NCBI GenBank assembly: GCA_947371865.1
Contig: CANBRH010000002.1
Coordinates: forward strand, 4,812-68,811
Source: Actinomycetota bacterium
GTDB lineage: Bacteria > Actinomycetota > Actinomycetes > Nanopelagicales > Nanopelagicaceae
Length of the DNA: 64,000 bases
Direction: 5' to 3'
Shown: positions 8,448 to 17,271 of the stretch, in pieces
Position numbering within the stretch: position 1 is the first letter of the stretch
Layout: the number at the start of each line of letters is the position of its first letter
Program-made: the position numbers and the translations under genes
Notes under the pieces: generated by a model
The model's input: only the letters and a program-made list of their open reading frames with translations
The model's database searches: none
Told to the model about the DNA's origin: nothing

Positions 8448-9218
8448 ATGGCACTCACCCCCAAGCGAGCTGCCTTCTTTGATGTCGATAACACGATCCT
8501 GCGTGGATCGAGCCTGTTCTTCCTGGGCCGAGGCATGTACCAAAGAGGGTTCTTCACTAAACGCGAGATTTCCGCCTTTGTACTGGCCAATCTTCGTTAT
8601 CGCTTGACCGGTAAGGAGAATAAAGAGGAAATTGCCAAGATTCAGAACGCTGCCTGTGAGTTTATTTGCGGCCATGATGTGAAAGAGATCGAAACCATTG
8701 GGTTAGAGATTTATGACGAATTCGTCTCCCCCGCCTTGTGGCATGGCACCATTGAAATTGCGCAAGACCACTTGGATAAGGGCGAAGAGGTCTGGCTAGT
8801 TACGGCCACACCTGTCGACATGGCTAACCTCATCGCCAAACGGCTGGGTTTCACCGGCGCCCTTGGCACCAAAGCTGAAGTAATCGATGGCAAATACTCT
8901 GGCAAGATGATTGGGGCGCTACTTCACGGCAAAGAGAAGGCTGTTGCCATTCGAGCGCTAGCGGAATCAAACGGGATTGATCTCGCGAGCTCCTACGCGT
9001 ATTCCGATAGCCACCATGACATTCCGCTACTGACGGCAGTCGGCCACCCTCGCGCCATCAACCCCGACGCGCTCTTGCAGATCCGAGCCATTCGAGACAA
9101 CTGGCCCATTCACGAATTTAGACGAGCCCGCGCACTCTCAAGAATTTTGGGCCCAACTATCGGAGTTCTAGGAGCAATCGGAACACTTTTCTCTCCACGT
9201 GGGCGAGGAAAACGCTAA
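8448..9218 (+). CDS. HAD-IB family phosphatase (SerB/CicA-like)
   Basis: The 256-residue protein begins with HAD motif I FFDVDNT (nucleophile D12, acid/base D14), has motif II LVTATP (about 117-122), a lysine near 162-164 (HGKEKA) and motif III/IV YSDSHHDIPLL (185-195). This is the HAD-IB subfamily, which includes phosphoserine phosphatase and the actinobacterial SerB2/CicA-like proteins. The C-terminal 50 residues hold a basic stretch (RRARALSR) and a hydrophobic helix before SPRGRGKR, which may touch the membrane. Substrate unknown; calling it serB would go beyond the sequence. Confidence 0.88.
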   Translation: MALTPKRAAFFDVDNTILRGSSLFFLGRGMYQRGFFTKREISAFVLANLRYRLTGKENKEEIAKIQNAACEFICGHDVKEIETIGLEIYDEFVSPALWHGTIEIAQDHLDKGEEVWLVTATPVDMANLIAKRLGFTGALGTKAEVIDGKYSGKMIGALLHGKEKAVAIRALAESNGIDLASSYAYSDSHHDIPLLTAVGHPRAINPDALLQIRAIRDNWPIHEFRRARALSRILGPTIGVLGAIGTLFSPRGRGKR

Positions 9219-9266
9219 GGATTACTTAGTTTTAGAGCGAAAGAGGCGCTCATCACCGTACCTCTG

Positions 9267-9272
9267 TAATGT
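9267..9272 (+). promoter_or_regulatory. extended -10 element of the helicase-associated gene
   Basis: TAATGT, preceded by TG one base upstream of the hexamer region, lies nine bases before the ATG at 9282. The 63-base gap after the HAD gene holds no other visible signal. Confidence 0.4.
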
Positions 9273-9281
9273 AGACCAGTT

Positions 9282-11438
9282 ATGTCTGCCATCTCCTTTG
9301 CCGAAGAGCTCCGCGCTCGCGATGATGCGGCTATTGCTGACCTATTTTTAGCGCGTCCTGATTTACTCAGCCCAGTTCCCACTGATGTGGCAGCGCTAGG
9401 AGCCCGAGCAAATTCCATCCCGAGTTTGATGCGCGCCCTTGAAGGGTTAAATCGCTGGCAGCACGATGTCCTTATCGCTGCGTCATCTCTGCCTGAACCT
9501 TTCGCTGTAAAAGATCTCGTTGCCATTACCGATGAATCAGCCACCTTCGCTATAAATGATTTATGGTCGCGCGCCCTGCTATATAAAGATGGCGAAAAGA
9601 AATATCGGCTGCCCGGAAATTTACGAACTATGTTGGGCGATGAACCTGCCGGATTAGGACCTCACACCATCAGAGTCATCAATCTCGATGATTTGAAGAA
9701 GGCACCAAAAGCTTCTCTTGATGTTTTATCCCGATTGGTTTGGGGTCCACCGCGCGGACAGATCGGTGCAACTAAAAAACCAGGCGCTGCCATTGGTTGG
9801 CTCTTAGAAAATAATTTCCTCCAAGCCGTGGATTCCCACACCGTCGTTCTGCCTCGTGAAGTCGGAATGCATCTGCGTGGCGGAAAGATATTTTCTCAGA
9901 TTTCAAATACAGCACCACAAATTACGGGTGCTAAGCGCAAGCAAAAAGAAGTTGATCGCGCTGCCATTGCCAATATTTCAACAATGCTTCGTTGGGTCGA
10001 AGAACTTGCCCATAATTGGTCAGATGAGCCACCAGTTGCACTGCGCTCTGGCGGCCTGGGAGTTCGTGACCTAAAACGATCGGCCGAACATCTAGGAGTC
10101 GACGAAACATGTGCTGGCTTCGTGGCTGAAATACTTTATCTAGCAGGTCTAGTTGTTATTGATAGTGATGACCAAATTTTGCCTACTAATGCTTTTGATC
10201 TCTGGTTAACCAAGAGCCATGAGGATCGGTGGGCAGGCCTGGTCGCTCTCTGGCTTGAAACTTCGCGCGTCAGCGGATTAATTGGTAAGTCTGAAAGTAA
10301 AAATATTGCACCACTCGGACCCGAACTTGATCGCACTGGAATTTCAAGTACCCGCAAGACCATTCTCAATATCCTTAACTCAAATCATGAGATGGATGCA
10401 GACCTGGCATCCATTACCAATCTCTCGCAATGGCTCAGCCCACAACGACACAACGCTGAATTTATCGAATGGTCGCTGCGAGAAGCGGAATGGCTAGGGT
10501 TAACTGGGCAAGGTGCGATTTCTTCCTTCGCGATTGCAATACTTGAAGGCAATGAAAAGCTCGGTGTCGAAGATGCTCTTCCTAAACCCATTGATCACAT
10601 TTTGATTCAGGCCGATAACAGTGCAATCGCTCCTGGTCCACTGACCTTGGAACTTGCCAACATGATTGGCACTATCGCCGACATCGAAAGCCGCGGCGGC
10701 GCAACTGTTTACCGATTCAGTGAAGGTTCGATCCGACGTGGTCTTGATCATGGCCAGACTGGCGATCAGATCAAAGATTTCCTTAAGAAAACTTCGAAAA
10801 CTGCAATGCCTCAGCCATTGGAGTACCTCATCAATGATGTGGCTAAGCGGCATGGTCGGCTGCGAGTGGGACAAGCAAATTGTTATCTGAGATGCGAAGA
10901 TGAAGGCGTTATCCAACAGATCTTGCACGACAAGCGATGTGAGCCATTACGTCTTCGCAAATTGGCACCACAAGTGATCATCTCCGAACTTGAACTCAAT
11001 GACGTTTTAATCGGGTTGCGTGAAGCCGGGTACTTACCTGCCATTGAAAACGCGACTGGAATTTTGGTCATGCAACCTGCCACCCGCCGTGCCAAGTCGC
11101 GTCCACGTCCGCCCCGAGTCATCAGTGAAATTGGCCGTCCCAGTGAAATCATTATTCAATCGGCAGTACGAGCACTTCGCGCAGGGGAAAAAGCCAGCGC
11201 CCACAAACCACGTGACATACCGCGGACGACCGCCAATGAAACTCTCGACTTACTCAACCAATACATCGAGGAACAAGCCAGCCTGACAATTGGGTACGCC
11301 GATACCAACGGTGGGGTTTCCAATCGCCTCATCGATCCCATTTCAATTTCGCTGGGCACCTTGCTGGCACGCGATCACGCCACCGGCGAGCTCCAGCATT
11401 TCCGCATTCCGCGCATCACCGGCGTAAGCCCAGCGTGA
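9282..11438 (+). CDS. helicase-associated protein with XPB/Ssl2-type domain
   Basis: The 718-residue protein matches the actinobacterial companion of XPB helicase (Rv0862c type). The diagnostic Helicase_C_3 segment lies at about 436-526: DHILIQADNSAIAPGPL, IESRGGATVYRFSEGSIRRGLDHG and YLINDVAKRHGRLRV. The N-terminus (MSAISFAEELRARDDAAIADLF) fits the family's first winged-helix region. The last 60 residues, around YIEEQASLTIGYADTNGG, resemble a WYL-like fold. No Walker motifs are present, so it is not itself an ATPase. Role unproven; a DNA-repair or transcription-associated partner of XPB is inferred from co-occurrence. Confidence 0.9.
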   Translation: MSAISFAEELRARDDAAIADLFLARPDLLSPVPTDVAALGARANSIPSLMRALEGLNRWQHDVLIAASSLPEPFAVKDLVAITDESATFAINDLWSRALLYKDGEKKYRLPGNLRTMLGDEPAGLGPHTIRVINLDDLKKAPKASLDVLSRLVWGPPRGQIGATKKPGAAIGWLLENNFLQAVDSHTVVLPREVGMHLRGGKIFSQISNTAPQITGAKRKQKEVDRAAIANISTMLRWVEELAHNWSDEPPVALRSGGLGVRDLKRSAEHLGVDETCAGFVAEILYLAGLVVIDSDDQILPTNAFDLWLTKSHEDRWAGLVALWLETSRVSGLIGKSESKNIAPLGPELDRTGISSTRKTILNILNSNHEMDADLASITNLSQWLSPQRHNAEFIEWSLREAEWLGLTGQGAISSFAIAILEGNEKLGVEDALPKPIDHILIQADNSAIAPGPLTLELANMIGTIADIESRGGATVYRFSEGSIRRGLDHGQTGDQIKDFLKKTSKTAMPQPLEYLINDVAKRHGRLRVGQANCYLRCEDEGVIQQILHDKRCEPLRLRKLAPQVIISELELNDVLIGLREAGYLPAIENATGILVMQPATRRAKSRPRPPRVISEIGRPSEIIIQSAVRALRAGEKASAHKPRDIPRTTANETLDLLNQYIEEQASLTIGYADTNGGVSNRLIDPISISLGTLLARDHATGELQHFRIPRITGVSPA

Positions 11439-11480
11439 AGTGACCCTCATGAAGACCGAGAAGTAAGGCAGAATTACCCC

Positions 11481-12557
11481 GTGACCTTCTTAGTAGATCT
11501 GAAATCTCTGGTCGAGTGCGAGTCTCCCAGTGAAGATCTAGCCGCCTGCACCTCAGTCATCGAACTTGCGGCAAATATCGCCGAACTCCGGTTAGGTAAA
11601 CCCGGGAAAATATTTCAAGAAAATGGCCGACCAGTATTTTGGTGGGGATCTGAAAATCCAGAGGTAGTTCTACTTGCTCACCTCGATACCGTCTGGCCGA
11701 TTGGTTCCTTCCAACCAACGTGGAAGATCACCGGCGATGAGTTATCTGGTCCCGGAACTTTCGATATGAAAGTTGGTTTTCTACAGGCGCTGTATTCCAT
11801 CGTTGGCATCCCCGAGGTTGATCGCAAGGTTGCCCTTATCGCCACCACCGATGAAGAACTTGGAAGCCAAACTTCAAAGGAATTAATCCAAAAAGTCGCT
11901 GCCGGTGCCAAAGCTGTTTTGGTACTTGAAGCAGCCGTCGATGGAAAAGTAAAAACTGGACGCAAAGGAACTGCCATGTACCGAATCACGGTCACCGGCA
12001 GAGCAGCTCATGCTGGACTCGAACCCGAAAAGGGCATTAATGCCACCGCTGAAATCGCGGCCATTGTTCTGCAAGTCCTCCAACTCGCAAATCCTGAAAC
12101 TGGAACAACCGTTGTTCCAACAACCATGGCATCTGGCACCACAACCAACACCGTTCCGGCTGCAGCGACATTAGATATCGATATTCGTTCATTTTCCCGC
12201 GATGAACTTCTTCGCGTGGACCAAGCCATTCATGTACTTCGCGCCCAGCATCCCGAGGCAACTATCGCCATTTCCGGTGGAATCAATCGCCCTCCCCTTG
12301 AACTCTCCGCCACTTTAGATCTTTACAACCGACTCGAACTTGTGGCTGCTGCCATCGGCATGGATCCGATTGGTCACGCTTCAGTTGGTGGTGCCAGCGA
12401 CGGCAACTTTGCAGCCGCAGCCGGTGCAAAAGTTCTGGATGGTCTTGGTGCAGTTGGAGCTGGCGCACACGCGCCACACGAGCACGTAATTTTGTCGTCG
12501 ATTCCGCATCGAATCACTCTCCTCAACTCATTTATTAAGGAACTCATTCGTGACTGA
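11481..12557 (+). CDS. M20-family zinc metallopeptidase (CPG2/ArgE-like)
   Basis: The 358-residue protein has the M20 metal and catalytic motifs in order: HLDTVWP (about 67-73), GPGTFDMK (91-98, bridging Asp), TTDEELG (catalytic Glu near 124), a glutamate in VLVLEAAVDG and a C-terminal HAPHEHV histidine. The dimerisation domain inserts after GRKGTAMYRITVTGRAAHAG. It probably cleaves an N-acyl amino acid or a dipeptide-like amide; the substrate is not readable. It starts at GTG 11481 with no clear ribosome site (CAGAAT six bases upstream could be a -10). It sits between the helicase-associated gene and XPB and overlaps XPB by eight bases. Confidence 0.92.
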   Translation: MTFLVDLKSLVECESPSEDLAACTSVIELAANIAELRLGKPGKIFQENGRPVFWWGSENPEVVLLAHLDTVWPIGSFQPTWKITGDELSGPGTFDMKVGFLQALYSIVGIPEVDRKVALIATTDEELGSQTSKELIQKVAAGAKAVLVLEAAVDGKVKTGRKGTAMYRITVTGRAAHAGLEPEKGINATAEIAAIVLQVLQLANPETGTTVVPTTMASGTTTNTVPAAATLDIDIRSFSRDELLRVDQAIHVLRAQHPEATIAISGGINRPPLELSATLDLYNRLELVAAAIGMDPIGHASVGGASDGNFAAAAGAKVLDGLGAVGAGAHAPHEHVILSSIPHRITLLNSFIKELIRD

Positions 12558-14196
12558 TGGCCCGTTGATTGTCCAGAGCGATAAAACTTTACTTCTCGAT
12601 ATTGATCATCCACTTTCGGATGAATGCCGCCGAGCCATTGCATCCTTCGCCGAACTAGAAAAATCTCCCGAACACATTCACACCTACCGACTCACTCCAC
12701 TTGGTTTGTGGAATGCGCGTGCCGCTGGCCATGATGCCGAACAAGTTATTGACACATTGTTGAAATATTCTAGATACGCAGTCCCTCATGCACTTCTCGT
12801 TGATGTTGCTGACACCATGTCGCGCTATGGCCGCTTGCGCCTAGAGGCACACCCAGTTCATGGGTTAACCCTTGTTTCCAACGATCCAGCTGTTCTTCGC
12901 GAAGTAACGCGTGGAAAGAAAGTTGCTCCGATGTTGGGCCTTCAACTGGATGAAGAAACCATCGTCGTTCACCCAGGTCAACGCGGATTTTTAAAGCAAG
13001 CGTTACTCAAGCTGGGCTGGCCGGCAGAGGATTTCGCTGGTTACGTGGATGGCGAACACCACGAGATCGCTCTTAAACAAGAGGGCTGGTCGATTCGTAA
13101 GTACCAAGAACTCGCTGCCGAAGGTTTCTGGCACGGCGGTTCGGGAGTAGTCGTCCTTCCCTGCGGTGCTGGCAAAACCATCGTTGGGGCAGCCGCAATG
13201 GCCCACGCCAAAGCAACCACGCTGATCTTGGTTACTAATACCGTCGCCGCCCGCCAGTGGCGCGATGAATTACTGCGCCGAACTACTCTGCACGAAGATG
13301 AGATTGGTGAATATTCCGGAGCCAAGAAAGAAATCCGGCCGGTCACTATTGCCACCTATCAAGTGATGACCACCCGCAAACAAGGTGTTTATTCGCACCT
13401 TGATCTCTTTGATGCCATCGACTGGGGGCTCATTATTTACGACGAGGTGCATCTATTACCTGCGCCAATTTTTCGCTTCACTGCAGATATTCAATCTCGC
13501 CGTCGACTTGGACTAACGGCAACTTTGGTTCGAGAAGATGGAATGGAAGGCGAAGTTTTCTCCCTTATTGGTCCTAAGCGTTTTGATGTGCCGTGGAAAG
13601 AGATTGAAGCACAGGGTTATATCGCCCCTGCCGATTGCGTCGAAGTTCGGATCACACTTACCGATGCCGAACGACTTAACTATGCAACTGCCGAACCTGA
13701 AGAACGTTATCGCTTCTGTGCTACGACTGCGACCAAGCGAAAAGTCGCATTGGCTTTGGCCGAACAACATAAAGATGATCAGGTATTAATTATTGGACAG
13801 TACCTTGATCAGTTAGATGCAATCGGTGAAGAGCTCGGCGTCCCGGTGATCAAGGGAGATACTCCGGTAAAGGAGCGCGAACGTCTTTTCAATCTTTATC
13901 GTGAAGGTGAAATTAAGTGCCTCGTCGTTTCCAAAGTTGCCAACTTCTCTATTGACTTACCCGAAGCCACTATTGCTATCCAAGTATCCGGAACTTTTGG
14001 ATCGCGTCAAGAAGAGGCGCAACGCTTGGGTCGAATCCTGAGACCTAAGGCCGATGGTCGAGGTGCACGTTTTTATTCCTTAGTTGCGCGTGACACTATT
14101 GATCAAGATTTTGCACAAAACCGTCAACGATTCTTGGCCGAACAAGGTTATGCCTACCGAATCATCGACGCAGACGATGTATTTAATCAGAGCTGA
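12550..14196 (+). CDS. DNA repair helicase XPB
   Basis: This is a superfamily 2 3'-5' DNA helicase of the bacterial XPB group. The 548-residue protein has an N-terminal XPB domain (1-180, with HTYRLTPLGLWNARAAG), Walker A LPCGAGKT (about 203-210), DEVH box in IIYDEVH (about 295-301), motif III GLTATLVRED and motif VI QRLGRILRPKADG (about 490-502). The GTG start overlaps the M20 peptidase stop by eight bases, so the two are co-translated. Family members occur widely in actinobacteria; a role in nucleotide excision repair is inferred by homology with eukaryotic and archaeal XPB. Confidence 0.96.
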   Translation: MTDGPLIVQSDKTLLLDIDHPLSDECRRAIASFAELEKSPEHIHTYRLTPLGLWNARAAGHDAEQVIDTLLKYSRYAVPHALLVDVADTMSRYGRLRLEAHPVHGLTLVSNDPAVLREVTRGKKVAPMLGLQLDEETIVVHPGQRGFLKQALLKLGWPAEDFAGYVDGEHHEIALKQEGWSIRKYQELAAEGFWHGGSGVVVLPCGAGKTIVGAAAMAHAKATTLILVTNTVAARQWRDELLRRTTLHEDEIGEYSGAKKEIRPVTIATYQVMTTRKQGVYSHLDLFDAIDWGLIIYDEVHLLPAPIFRFTADIQSRRRLGLTATLVREDGMEGEVFSLIGPKRFDVPWKEIEAQGYIAPADCVEVRITLTDAERLNYATAEPEERYRFCATTATKRKVALALAEQHKDDQVLIIGQYLDQLDAIGEELGVPVIKGDTPVKERERLFNLYREGEIKCLVVSKVANFSIDLPEATIAIQVSGTFGSRQEEAQRLGRILRPKADGRGARFYSLVARDTIDQDFAQNRQRFLAEQGYAYRIIDADDVFNQS

Positions 14197-14426
14197 TCTA
14201 GCGCCGCTTTAAATCGCACTGGGTCGATACGCCAATAATCATGTGGCTGGCCATTGATCAATGTGACCGGGATCTGCTCGCCGTACTTTCTTTCAAGTTC
14301 TGCGTCACCATCAATTAAGAGAACTTCTAGATTAAATTGCTTTTCTTTCCGGATCTCTTCCAGTTGATCGACAACCACGTGACAGAGGTGGCAACCAGTT
14401 CGCGAATAGACAGTCACCTCGATCAT
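14187..14426 (-). CDS. glutaredoxin-like family protein (DUF836)
   Basis: The 79-residue protein is one thioredoxin-fold domain with redox motif SRTGCHLC (C12-H-L-C15) and the cis-proline segment QIPVTLING. This is the DUF836/glutaredoxin-2-like group typical of actinobacteria (Rv0508 type), probably a thiol-disulfide exchanger in the cytoplasm. It overlaps the convergent XPB stop by ten bases. Its ATG overlaps the stop of the upstream small gene by four bases (ATGA). Confidence 0.9.
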   Translation of the reverse strand: MIEVTVYSRTGCHLCHVVVDQLEEIRKEKQFNLEVLLIDGDAELERKYGEQIPVTLINGQPHDYWRIDPVRFKAALDQL

Positions 14427-14746
14427 TTTTTGAAAATCCGCTCTGAAAATTCATTGAGGACCAAATTGAAATCCCCTTTTGCTCTCCGCAGATGCTCCTC
14501 AAATTCCTTCAAGGATGCAGTGACTGTGGTTTCGGTGATCGTTCCTACTAAAGGTCCAAAGCGATCGGCAAAGAGAGAGTGCGCTAGCCGCGAAATCGAC
14601 TGGGCTAGCTCCTCTCGGGCTTCATCCAAGGTGGGTTCGGCCTTCTTTTCGCTCAAGAGACCAAACGATGGGCGTTCGCGCTTTGCCCGCAGGTAATTTT
14701 CCTGTGCTCTTGCTGAAAGTTTGGCTTTGGTTGGAGAAGAAGGCAT
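14423..14746 (-). CDS. conserved-looking hypothetical protein, 107 aa
   Basis: I do not recognise this family. The protein is soluble, strongly charged and largely helical by composition: a basic N-terminus (SPTKAKLSARAQENYLRAK), a Glu/Ala-rich middle and a C-terminal amphipathic stretch EFEEHLRRAKGDFNLVLNEF. The coding call rests on GAGAGGA eight bases before the ATG and on the four-base ATGA overlap with the glutaredoxin gene, a typical operon junction. It is divergent from the secreted protease gene, whose frame is open over part of this one but probably starts at 14782. Confidence 0.65.
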   Translation of the reverse strand: MPSSPTKAKLSARAQENYLRAKRERPSFGLLSEKKAEPTLDEAREELAQSISRLAHSLFADRFGPLVGTITETTVTASLKEFEEHLRRAKGDFNLVLNEFSERIFKK

Positions 14747-14767
14747 ACACGTATCCTCTCAGACTGC

Positions 14768-14773
14768 TAGCGT
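14768..14773 (+). promoter_or_regulatory. possible -10 hexamer of the secreted metalloprotease-like gene
   Basis: TAGCGT lies eight bases before the GTG at 14782, at the same spacing as the other leaderless promoters in this window. A TATCCT at 14752-14757 is an alternative that would give a short leader. Confidence 0.3.
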
Positions 14774-14781
14774 CGTCCGCT

Positions 14782-17145
14782 GTGCGAGCCAAATATTTCC
14801 TAGTTACGGCCGCACTTGCCTTGGGACTTTTAAACTCCCCCACCCAATCACAAGCAGCCACCGTCAGATCCGTAACTGCTGGCTGGGTCAACGAGTATGC
14901 GGTCGCTGGATCTGGTGCGCGAATCGCTACTTCACCCAGAACTCCCACTGCTGGTGCGATCGATGCCCTCAGTACATTCAACGTGGACTTCACCAACGTC
15001 CCGGATGAAGTCAAGCCGGCAATTCAAGCAGCTATCGATATTTGGGCATCTGATTTTCAATCTTCCGTACCAATCTCGGTATCCGCCAGCTGGGTCAGAC
15101 AAACCAGCGCTGGAATTTTGGCTTCTGCAACTCCCGGAAAATTTTTTAACGGTTTTACAGGTGCTCCCGATAAAGATCTTTGGTACCCGTCAGCAATGGC
15201 CAACGCGCTTGCGGGGAAGGATTTAGATCCGCGCACGCCTGAGATTTCCATCAAAGTGAATTCCATAATGTTGAATTCGCTCTATCTAGGTACTGATGGA
15301 AATTGCCCACCAAATATGTATGACCTCGAATCCATAATCTTGCACGAGATGGGCCACGGTTTAGGATTCCTCTCTAACAACGATTACGACCCATTTTTTG
15401 GTTACGGCACCATCGATCAACCCACGCCGTATGACGCGTATACCCAACTTCCCGATGGCCGTCGCCTTATGGATGTTCCATCACCATCAGTTGAACTTGG
15501 CAAAGCAATGACTAATACCTTGGTCTGGTCTGGCCTCAATGGAATTGCCGCCAACAACGGAATTAAGCCAGCGCTCTACACCCCACGCACGTATGAACCA
15601 GGCTCTTCCGTCAGCCATTTAGATGAAGCAACATTTTCTCAAACTGGCGCCAATGCAGTTATGACACCAAATCTGGCTGCGGGTGAGGTTTTCCATGACC
15701 CAGGTCCACTGCTTCTCGCCATGCTTGCTGATATGCGAGTTAAGCCGCCGGCTGGAGTTCCTGTTGGAATTCCAACTGTTGCACGAAATGTCAAAGCACT
15801 TGTCGGAGATAAATCTGCAATTGTCACCTTCGATCCACCAACCAATGCTCGAACTGCACAAGTAAATTCGTACTCAATACGAGTTAATGTCAATGGCGCT
15901 GAAACTATTGTTACCTCAAGCCCGGCTCTGATAACCCACCTCAGTAATGGCGTGGCATATACCTTTTCCGTAGTCGCAAAGAATGATCTGGGAATTTCTG
16001 ATGCGGTGACCACTAATGCCGTTATTCCACAAACTTCATGGGTAAAGAGCTACGTTGATGTCGCAGCAGATGCAAAATATTTAGTAACCGGAACCTTCCA
16101 AGCAAAGCCGATTGTGGTCTATAGCGATGGTGCACGTGGTGATATTAAGATGGCAACGTGGAATGGCAAGGCTTGGGTGCGAACGATCATCGACGGAAAT
16201 TCTATTTCTGGCGGACGCACAACCGACGATGTCTCTGGAAATATTTCGCTCTGCACCAACAAGGTTGGCAAACTTGAAACTTTAAATCTCTTTTATGGAG
16301 ATCTCACGACGAAAGATTTGCGAAACGCATCCTTTGATGGCACCAAGTGGCGTTTTAATATTGTCGATGGTAACGGCGCGAAAATTCAGCCTTACCAAGA
16401 AGCTGATCGAGTTCGTACCGCAAGTGATGTCAGCGTTAGCAGCGCCTGCGTTTTCACTCCGGCTGGTTTACAAGTTTTCTATCGTGATGAAAGTCAAGGA
16501 ATCTTGCTGGGAGCAGTCCGCGATGGCACAAAGTGGCGCTATGAAGTTATCGATGGTGATCGAGCCACCGATGGCCGCACGACCGGAGATGTTGGTTTCC
16601 ATATTAAAGCCCAAGCTATTGGTACGAAGGTTTATTTGGTTTATGACTCGGTGCTCGCCATCAACCAAGATCATGTGGCTACAAAAGGTGAAGTTCGAGA
16701 AGCCACTCGTTCGAGCGCATACCCCGAAGATTGGCAGTACTCGACACTTGATGCTTCCACTGGATTAACTACCGTCGCTGGATTTGATGTGGCACTCGCC
16801 CAAAACGGTAAAGCGATGTTGGCTACCTGGTTATCAGCTTCTGCTCTCTCATTGCCAAACGCAGATCAAATTCGTTGGCGCGATATTGCTTCAGGAACTG
16901 ACAATGCAACGAACACCACTGAATTATTCGGTTCTCCAGGTGGACCACTCTCGGTAGATTCTCAAAAGATCCTCTTCGGCTGCGCTGGAAGGTTGTGTGC
17001 CATAAACAAAACGGACCGAACCATTAAATTAGTTTCCAATGGAAACTTTAAGGATTCGATCCGCTCTGCTTGGTTAACTGTTGCGGGCGCCAGATATGCC
17101 GTAGTTGGTACCGGCGGAAAGCTGGCGCTCTTTAAAATTATTTAG
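14782..17145 (+). CDS. secreted metzincin-like protein with fibronectin III and repeat domains
   Basis: I recognise domains but no named family. From GTG 14782 the 787-residue protein starts with a clean signal peptide ([16 protein letters not shown], cleavage likely after SQA near 25). Residues 30-320 form a protease-like domain with [13 protein letters not shown] (H188, E189, H192, G195); the usual third zinc ligand position (198) is Ser, not His or Asp. Residues about 328-418 are a fibronectin III-like domain. Residues 430-787 hold degenerate repeats built on DGTKWR...VIDGD...GRTT.DV, suggesting a beta-propeller-like fold. The frame is open from 14668, but that would remove the signal peptide from the N-terminus and collide with the divergent gene. 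It overlaps bS22 by eight bases. Confidence 0.8.
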   Translation: MRAKYFLVTAALALGLLNSPTQSQAATVRSVTAGWVNEYAVAGSGARIATSPRTPTAGAIDALSTFNVDFTNVPDEVKPAIQAAIDIWASDFQSSVPISVSASWVRQTSAGILASATPGKFFNGFTGAPDKDLWYPSAMANALAGKDLDPRTPEISIKVNSIMLNSLYLGTDGNCPPNMYDLESIILHEMGHGLGFLSNNDYDPFFGYGTIDQPTPYDAYTQLPDGRRLMDVPSPSVELGKAMTNTLVWSGLNGIAANNGIKPALYTPRTYEPGSSVSHLDEATFSQTGANAVMTPNLAAGEVFHDPGPLLLAMLADMRVKPPAGVPVGIPTVARNVKALVGDKSAIVTFDPPTNARTAQVNSYSIRVNVNGAETIVTSSPALITHLSNGVAYTFSVVAKNDLGISDAVTTNAVIPQTSWVKSYVDVAADAKYLVTGTFQAKPIVVYSDGARGDIKMATWNGKAWVRTIIDGNSISGGRTTDDVSGNISLCTNKVGKLETLNLFYGDLTTKDLRNASFDGTKWRFNIVDGNGAKIQPYQEADRVRTASDVSVSSACVFTPAGLQVFYRDESQGILLGAVRDGTKWRYEVIDGDRATDGRTTGDVGFHIKAQAIGTKVYLVYDSVLAINQDHVATKGEVREATRSSAYPEDWQYSTLDASTGLTTVAGFDVALAQNGKAMLATWLSASALSLPNADQIRWRDIASGTDNATNTTELFGSPGGPLSVDSQKILFGCAGRLCAINKTDRTIKLVSNGNFKDSIRSAWLTVAGARYAVVGTGGKLALFKII

Positions 17146-17236
17146 CGTTACGACGCTGAATTCGGGTGCGCTTCAGTAGCTTCTTATGCTTCTTCTTAGC
17201 CATACGCTTGCGACGTTTCTTGATTACTGAACCCAT
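17138..17236 (-). CDS. 30S ribosomal protein bS22 (AURKAIP1/COX24 domain)
   Basis: This is a 32-residue, very basic protein reading [19 protein letters not shown] and continuing [13 protein letters not shown]. It matches the actinobacterial small-subunit protein bS22 (Rv0500B type) almost residue for residue, and lies downstream of proC as in mycobacteria. A strong ribosome site AAAGGAG sits six bases before the ATG. An AT-rich inverted repeat (TTATTT, three bases, AAATAA; 17246-17260 region) precedes it in the 35-base gap and may be promoter. It overlaps the convergent secreted-protease stop by eight bases and is short enough to be missed by routine gene calling. Confidence 0.92.
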   Translation of the reverse strand: MGSVIKKRRKRMAKKKHKKLLKRTRIQRRNAK

Positions 17237-17271
17237 AGTGCTCCTTTATTTTTTAAATAAGCGGTCGTTAG

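Noticed and set aside
8397..8675. N-terminal extension of the histidine phosphatase
   Set aside because: It would run through the divergent promoter region and into the HAD gene; the RHG motif belongs near residue 10.
14668..14781. Longer start for the secreted metalloprotease-like protein
   Set aside because: It would bury the signal peptide 38 residues inside the protein and overlap the divergent 107-residue gene that has its own ribosome site and operon junction.
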